64,000 nucleotides of DNA, from contig NC_064753.1 in assembly GCF_011397635.1 (NCBI RefSeq), positions 41,412,322 through 41,476,321 of the forward strand, given 5' to 3'. Source of the DNA: Epinephelus fuscoguttatus (lineage: Eukaryota > Chordata > Actinopteri > Perciformes > Serranidae). Positions 61,376-64,000 of this stretch are shown here, piece after piece (positions within the stretch are counted from its first letter, which is position 1; each line of letters begins with the position of its first letter). The position numbers were made by a program, and so were the translations under genes. The notes under the pieces were generated by a model. That model did no database searches and was not told the origin of the DNA. It saw only the letters and a list, made by a program, of their open reading frames with translations.

Positions 61376-62113
61376 CGTCCTGAGACCTGAACTTTTGTTT
61401 GGTATGCAGTTTTAATTTTTCCTAACTATTTGGGATCAGTAGGACCTAATAAGTATAAAAAACTTAACATTGTCAATGTCCTCAAATGAGACAGTAATAA
61501 AACCCTAATGTCTTCAATTAAGTACTTCCTAATTAACAGCGTCTTATCTTGCTACTGTTGCTAAAATTGGTCAAATTTGTTGCCGTATCAAACTACAAAC
61601 ACTATTAATCATAAATAAACAAGTTTCAACTATAAGATGTGATCAGGATTTGGACCTTGTTGACTTTTGTGTCGTGATCAGCTGCAGACTGACTTGGCTT
61701 GGAGATGGCTGCCATCTTGTTTTTACATGTGCTCGGAGTAGAGCTGCTGCTCCTTGGTGCCGAAAGGGGTCAGCTGAGGTGGTTCGGGCATCTGACTAGG
61801 ATGCCTCCTAGGCGCCTCCTGCTGAAGGTGTCCCAGGCACGTCCCACTGGTAGGAGGCCCCAGGGCAGACCTCATCTGGCCTGGGAATGCCTTGGGGTCT
61901 CTGGGGTGCTCTGGTCGGCCTGCTGCCCCCACGACCTGGCCCTGAATAAGCGGATGAAAATGGATGGATGGATGGAAGTGTACTGTACTACCACTAGATG
62001 GCACAAAAAGTGTCCATGAGCGAAGACAACAGATCTAAGTTAAGTAGAAAGAAGTATTACGTCAAGTAAACCCAAAATGTAATGCTCATATGAAGACACA
62101 GGGTCTCAGGAGG
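61376..62113 (-). mobile_element. Second copy of the 41624 TIR element, interrupted by a LINE
   Basis: The ends CGTCCTGAGACC and GGTCTCAGGAGG are each flanked by ATAT. Read on the minus strand it aligns along its length with 41624-42153, except for about 247 bp of inserted LINE DNA at 61730-61976. Confidence 0.85.
61730..61976 (+). mobile_element. RTE/Rex3-type LINE 3' end nested in a DNA transposon
   Basis: cagctgaggtggttcgggca, tctgactaggatgcctccta, ggaggccccagggcagacct and gaataagcggatgaaaatgg followed by (ATGG)n form the characteristic end of fish RTE LINEs. One frame reads LRWFGHLTRMPPRR. It appears shortened internally compared with the usual version. The empty site is preserved in the 41.6 kb copy. 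Confidence 0.85.
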
Positions 62114-62213
62114 ATATAGAAATGAGTCAGGTTATTGGTTGGTTGTTACGATTGATTCGTACGGAGCCTGGGTATGATTGGTCCCCCCTCCATTCCAGAG
62201 TGCACTTGCGTCA

Positions 62214-62407
62214 TCATCTACGTAACATTTTTGTTGTGCTACAGTGTAAAAACGGGGCTCCGTAGACGAACACTGCTCCGAGGATCGTCATCAGACCAGG
62301 GACCAGGCCGGAGGAGGAGCTGCTGCTGTTGGGCGTGTAGCTCTCCACCTCCAGCTGGATCTCCGACTGCAGGTTGAAGGCGGTAGTGGAGTCTGATCTG
62401 GGTCTGT
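62214..62407 (-). CDS. Candidate terminal coding exon or pseudogene with a membrane-like segment
   Basis: The minus strand has an acceptor (gcctgctgcag) followed by 194 nt: two carried bases, 63 codons and TGA. The product reads STTAFNLQSEIQLEVESY, then a serine cluster TPNSSSSSSG, then LVPGLMTILGAVFVYGAPF, a plausible membrane span or GPI-anchor signal, and ends TTKMLRR. Its third positions are G/C-rich, unlike the surrounding DNA, which favours real or formerly real coding sequence. I do not recognise the family, and no upstream exon is evident to 64000. The TIR element at 62113 lies only about 100 bp past the stop. It could be a gene fragment. Confidence 0.33.
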
Positions 62408-62419
62408 CTGCAGCAGGCT

Positions 62420-64000
62420 ACGCTGCTAATAATCAAATATAGAAGCATCAGTATTAAAGTAAGACTGACTCATAACTGGTGCAAAACTCCTTGTGTTAGC
62501 ATTAAATATTAGTCCATTGTTGTGTGTTTGTTCAGTTGTTGCTCACATCTGATGTTTACTGAACCAGACTACACATGAACCCAGTTAGTGCCCAACTAGT
62601 GCCCACTCAACTACCATTACACTACTGAGAGGAGTGTATGTGGAGAGACAGAAATGAATAAAAATAAGGAAAAACAACAAATCTGTGTTGACTTCAACAA
62701 GAGGAGAGCTCATTATTGTTACCTCTCAGTAGCCAGTGGCTGCATCGAACAGCTCATGGAGATTGCATTGATTTGCATTCTGAAGTGTTGAAGCTCTGGT
62801 CAGTAAAAATGAGTACTGGGCGAAGGTAAATTATGATGTTCTCATGATGTGTTCAATGTTATCTGGTAAAATGTAGCGTTTAGAGAGAAACTTGAACAAA
62901 TACAGCTGTTTGAAGGATGAAGTTGTTGCCAGGGGGAGGCTCACCTAGGGCACCAAATGTGCTAGGGCCACCACTGCATAAACCTCACTCAAGATCACCT
63001 GGCTGTGTATCATGCAGATGTTAAAGGGTGGCTTTTTTTTGTCACTGCCCAAGCACCAGTTTTGAAACCGGGCGCAAAAAACATCTGTTTTCATTTTCTC
63101 TTGGTTGTCTTCTCGGTTTGATTGTTCAAAAGATTATTATACTTTGACATATAAGCATACGCAAATGCACCTTTAAGGAGAGTTTCAGATGCTCACTGTG
63201 GATGTGATGGTTTGTATATTGTATCTCAAGTCTCTGCAAAGACTTTCATCGTGTGCTTAAATGAACTGACAGTGAAAAACATCTGGTGAGCATTTCAAAA
63301 TGATCAGCAGAAATGTTAAGTATGTGCAGTTTGCAATTAATGGGCAAAACAGCAAAATCATTAGTATGATTATGTTTCCTTTTAGGTCAGCTCATTTTCC
63401 ATCTTCAGAGGACGACATCTGCTGTTTTTAATTTTCGTTCAGTATTAAAAACACACTTCCACAGCGCAAAACAATCAGTCAGAACTCTATCTTGACTGTT
63501 TCTGTGTCACTGTGTTGTATTTCAAAATAATCAGCTTACTGTCAAGGACCTGTTTCCTCTTCTCTTCGTCAGAAAATGCTCAAGACACCTTACAAAAGCT
63601 GTGTCACATCTTTGTCTTATAATTCTAATTCTTTTTATGTGTTGCAGGAGTTTCTGTTAAAGGTCTTAAAAATGGCAGCAGATGCTAAAATCTACTACAG
63701 TATGCAAACTAGATGTAGAGAGACTGTAAAAGACATTGGCATGCACACATACAGTGTATAGTACTGTACTGTACATACTCTCACTCTCTTTTTCACACAC
63801 ATACACACACACACACACCTATTCAGGGTGATGAATCGTGGCCTCGTGGCAGGAGGCCTTGATTTTGGGACATCATCCAATATCAGGCCTTGGGGAAAAA
63901 AGACGAGACGATACACACTCATATACACACACATACACACACCCCAACCCCCCTTTCCCTCTCCTCCTTCATCCTCCTCCCCCTCCCCATCGCTGCTGTC
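62420..64000. other. Gene-free window end
   Basis: It contains a fragment at 62930-62975 (cacctagggcaccaaatgtg, ctagggccaccactg) resembling a hAT end and a copy of the ggctttttttt-gtcactgcc repeat at 63030-63055. Short CA runs lie at 63797-63820 and 63915-63940. No exon was identified. Confidence 0.4.

Overview
This 64 kb window comes from a vertebrate nuclear genome, almost certainly a teleost and probably a percomorph. It holds intron-split orthologues of three vertebrate genes. It is also dense in fish-type transposons (hAT, PIF/Harbinger, TTAA elements, Tc1, L2 and RTE LINEs, tRNA-like SINEs), CA/GT microsatellites and AT-rich introns. Nothing looks bacterial, viral or plasmid-like, and there is no operon or CRISPR array. 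Species identity cannot be read from the sequence.

Layout. 1-6.6 kb: transposon debris, including a truncated RecQ-helicase-like fragment. 6.65-7.22 kb: a promoter-like segment with paired ETS motifs, followed by a possible two-exon gene for a 54-residue protein that I do not recognise. 9.0-10.0 kb: a hAT element with a perfect 8-bp target duplication. 11.7-17.8 kb (+): nr2e3, eight coding exons, 434 aa. 19.2-20.5 kb: an L2 LINE tail and a long-hairpin element. 23.26-36.33 kb (+): stra6, seventeen coding exons, 677 aa. 36.3-42.9 kb: dispersed repeats. 42.98-45.13 kb (-): islr2, one 716-aa coding exon with a likely 5'UTR exon near 48.1 kb. 48-64 kb: mostly gene-free, with several well-bounded DNA transposons and two unidentified coding-like exons on the minus strand.

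The three confident genes fit retinal and neural biology. NR2E3 is the photoreceptor nuclear receptor, STRA6 is the retinol-uptake receptor for RBP4, and ISLR2 is a neuronal LRR-Ig membrane protein. stra6 and islr2 are convergent, which as far as I recall is also the human arrangement. All nr2e3 and stra6 exon joins were checked by hand and keep one open frame from ATG to stop.

I see no new multi-gene system. The best second-look items are: a GC-AG intron inside the nr2e3 DNA-binding-domain coding region; complementary (TCC)n and (GGA)n tracts flanking the nr2e3 intron 4 donor; a copy of the stra6 exon 5 donor region inside stra6 intron 2; a DR4 hormone-response-like site just upstream of stra6; a TTAA transposon carrying a P2X7-type cysteine domain; and a filled/empty insertion-site pair flanking islr2.
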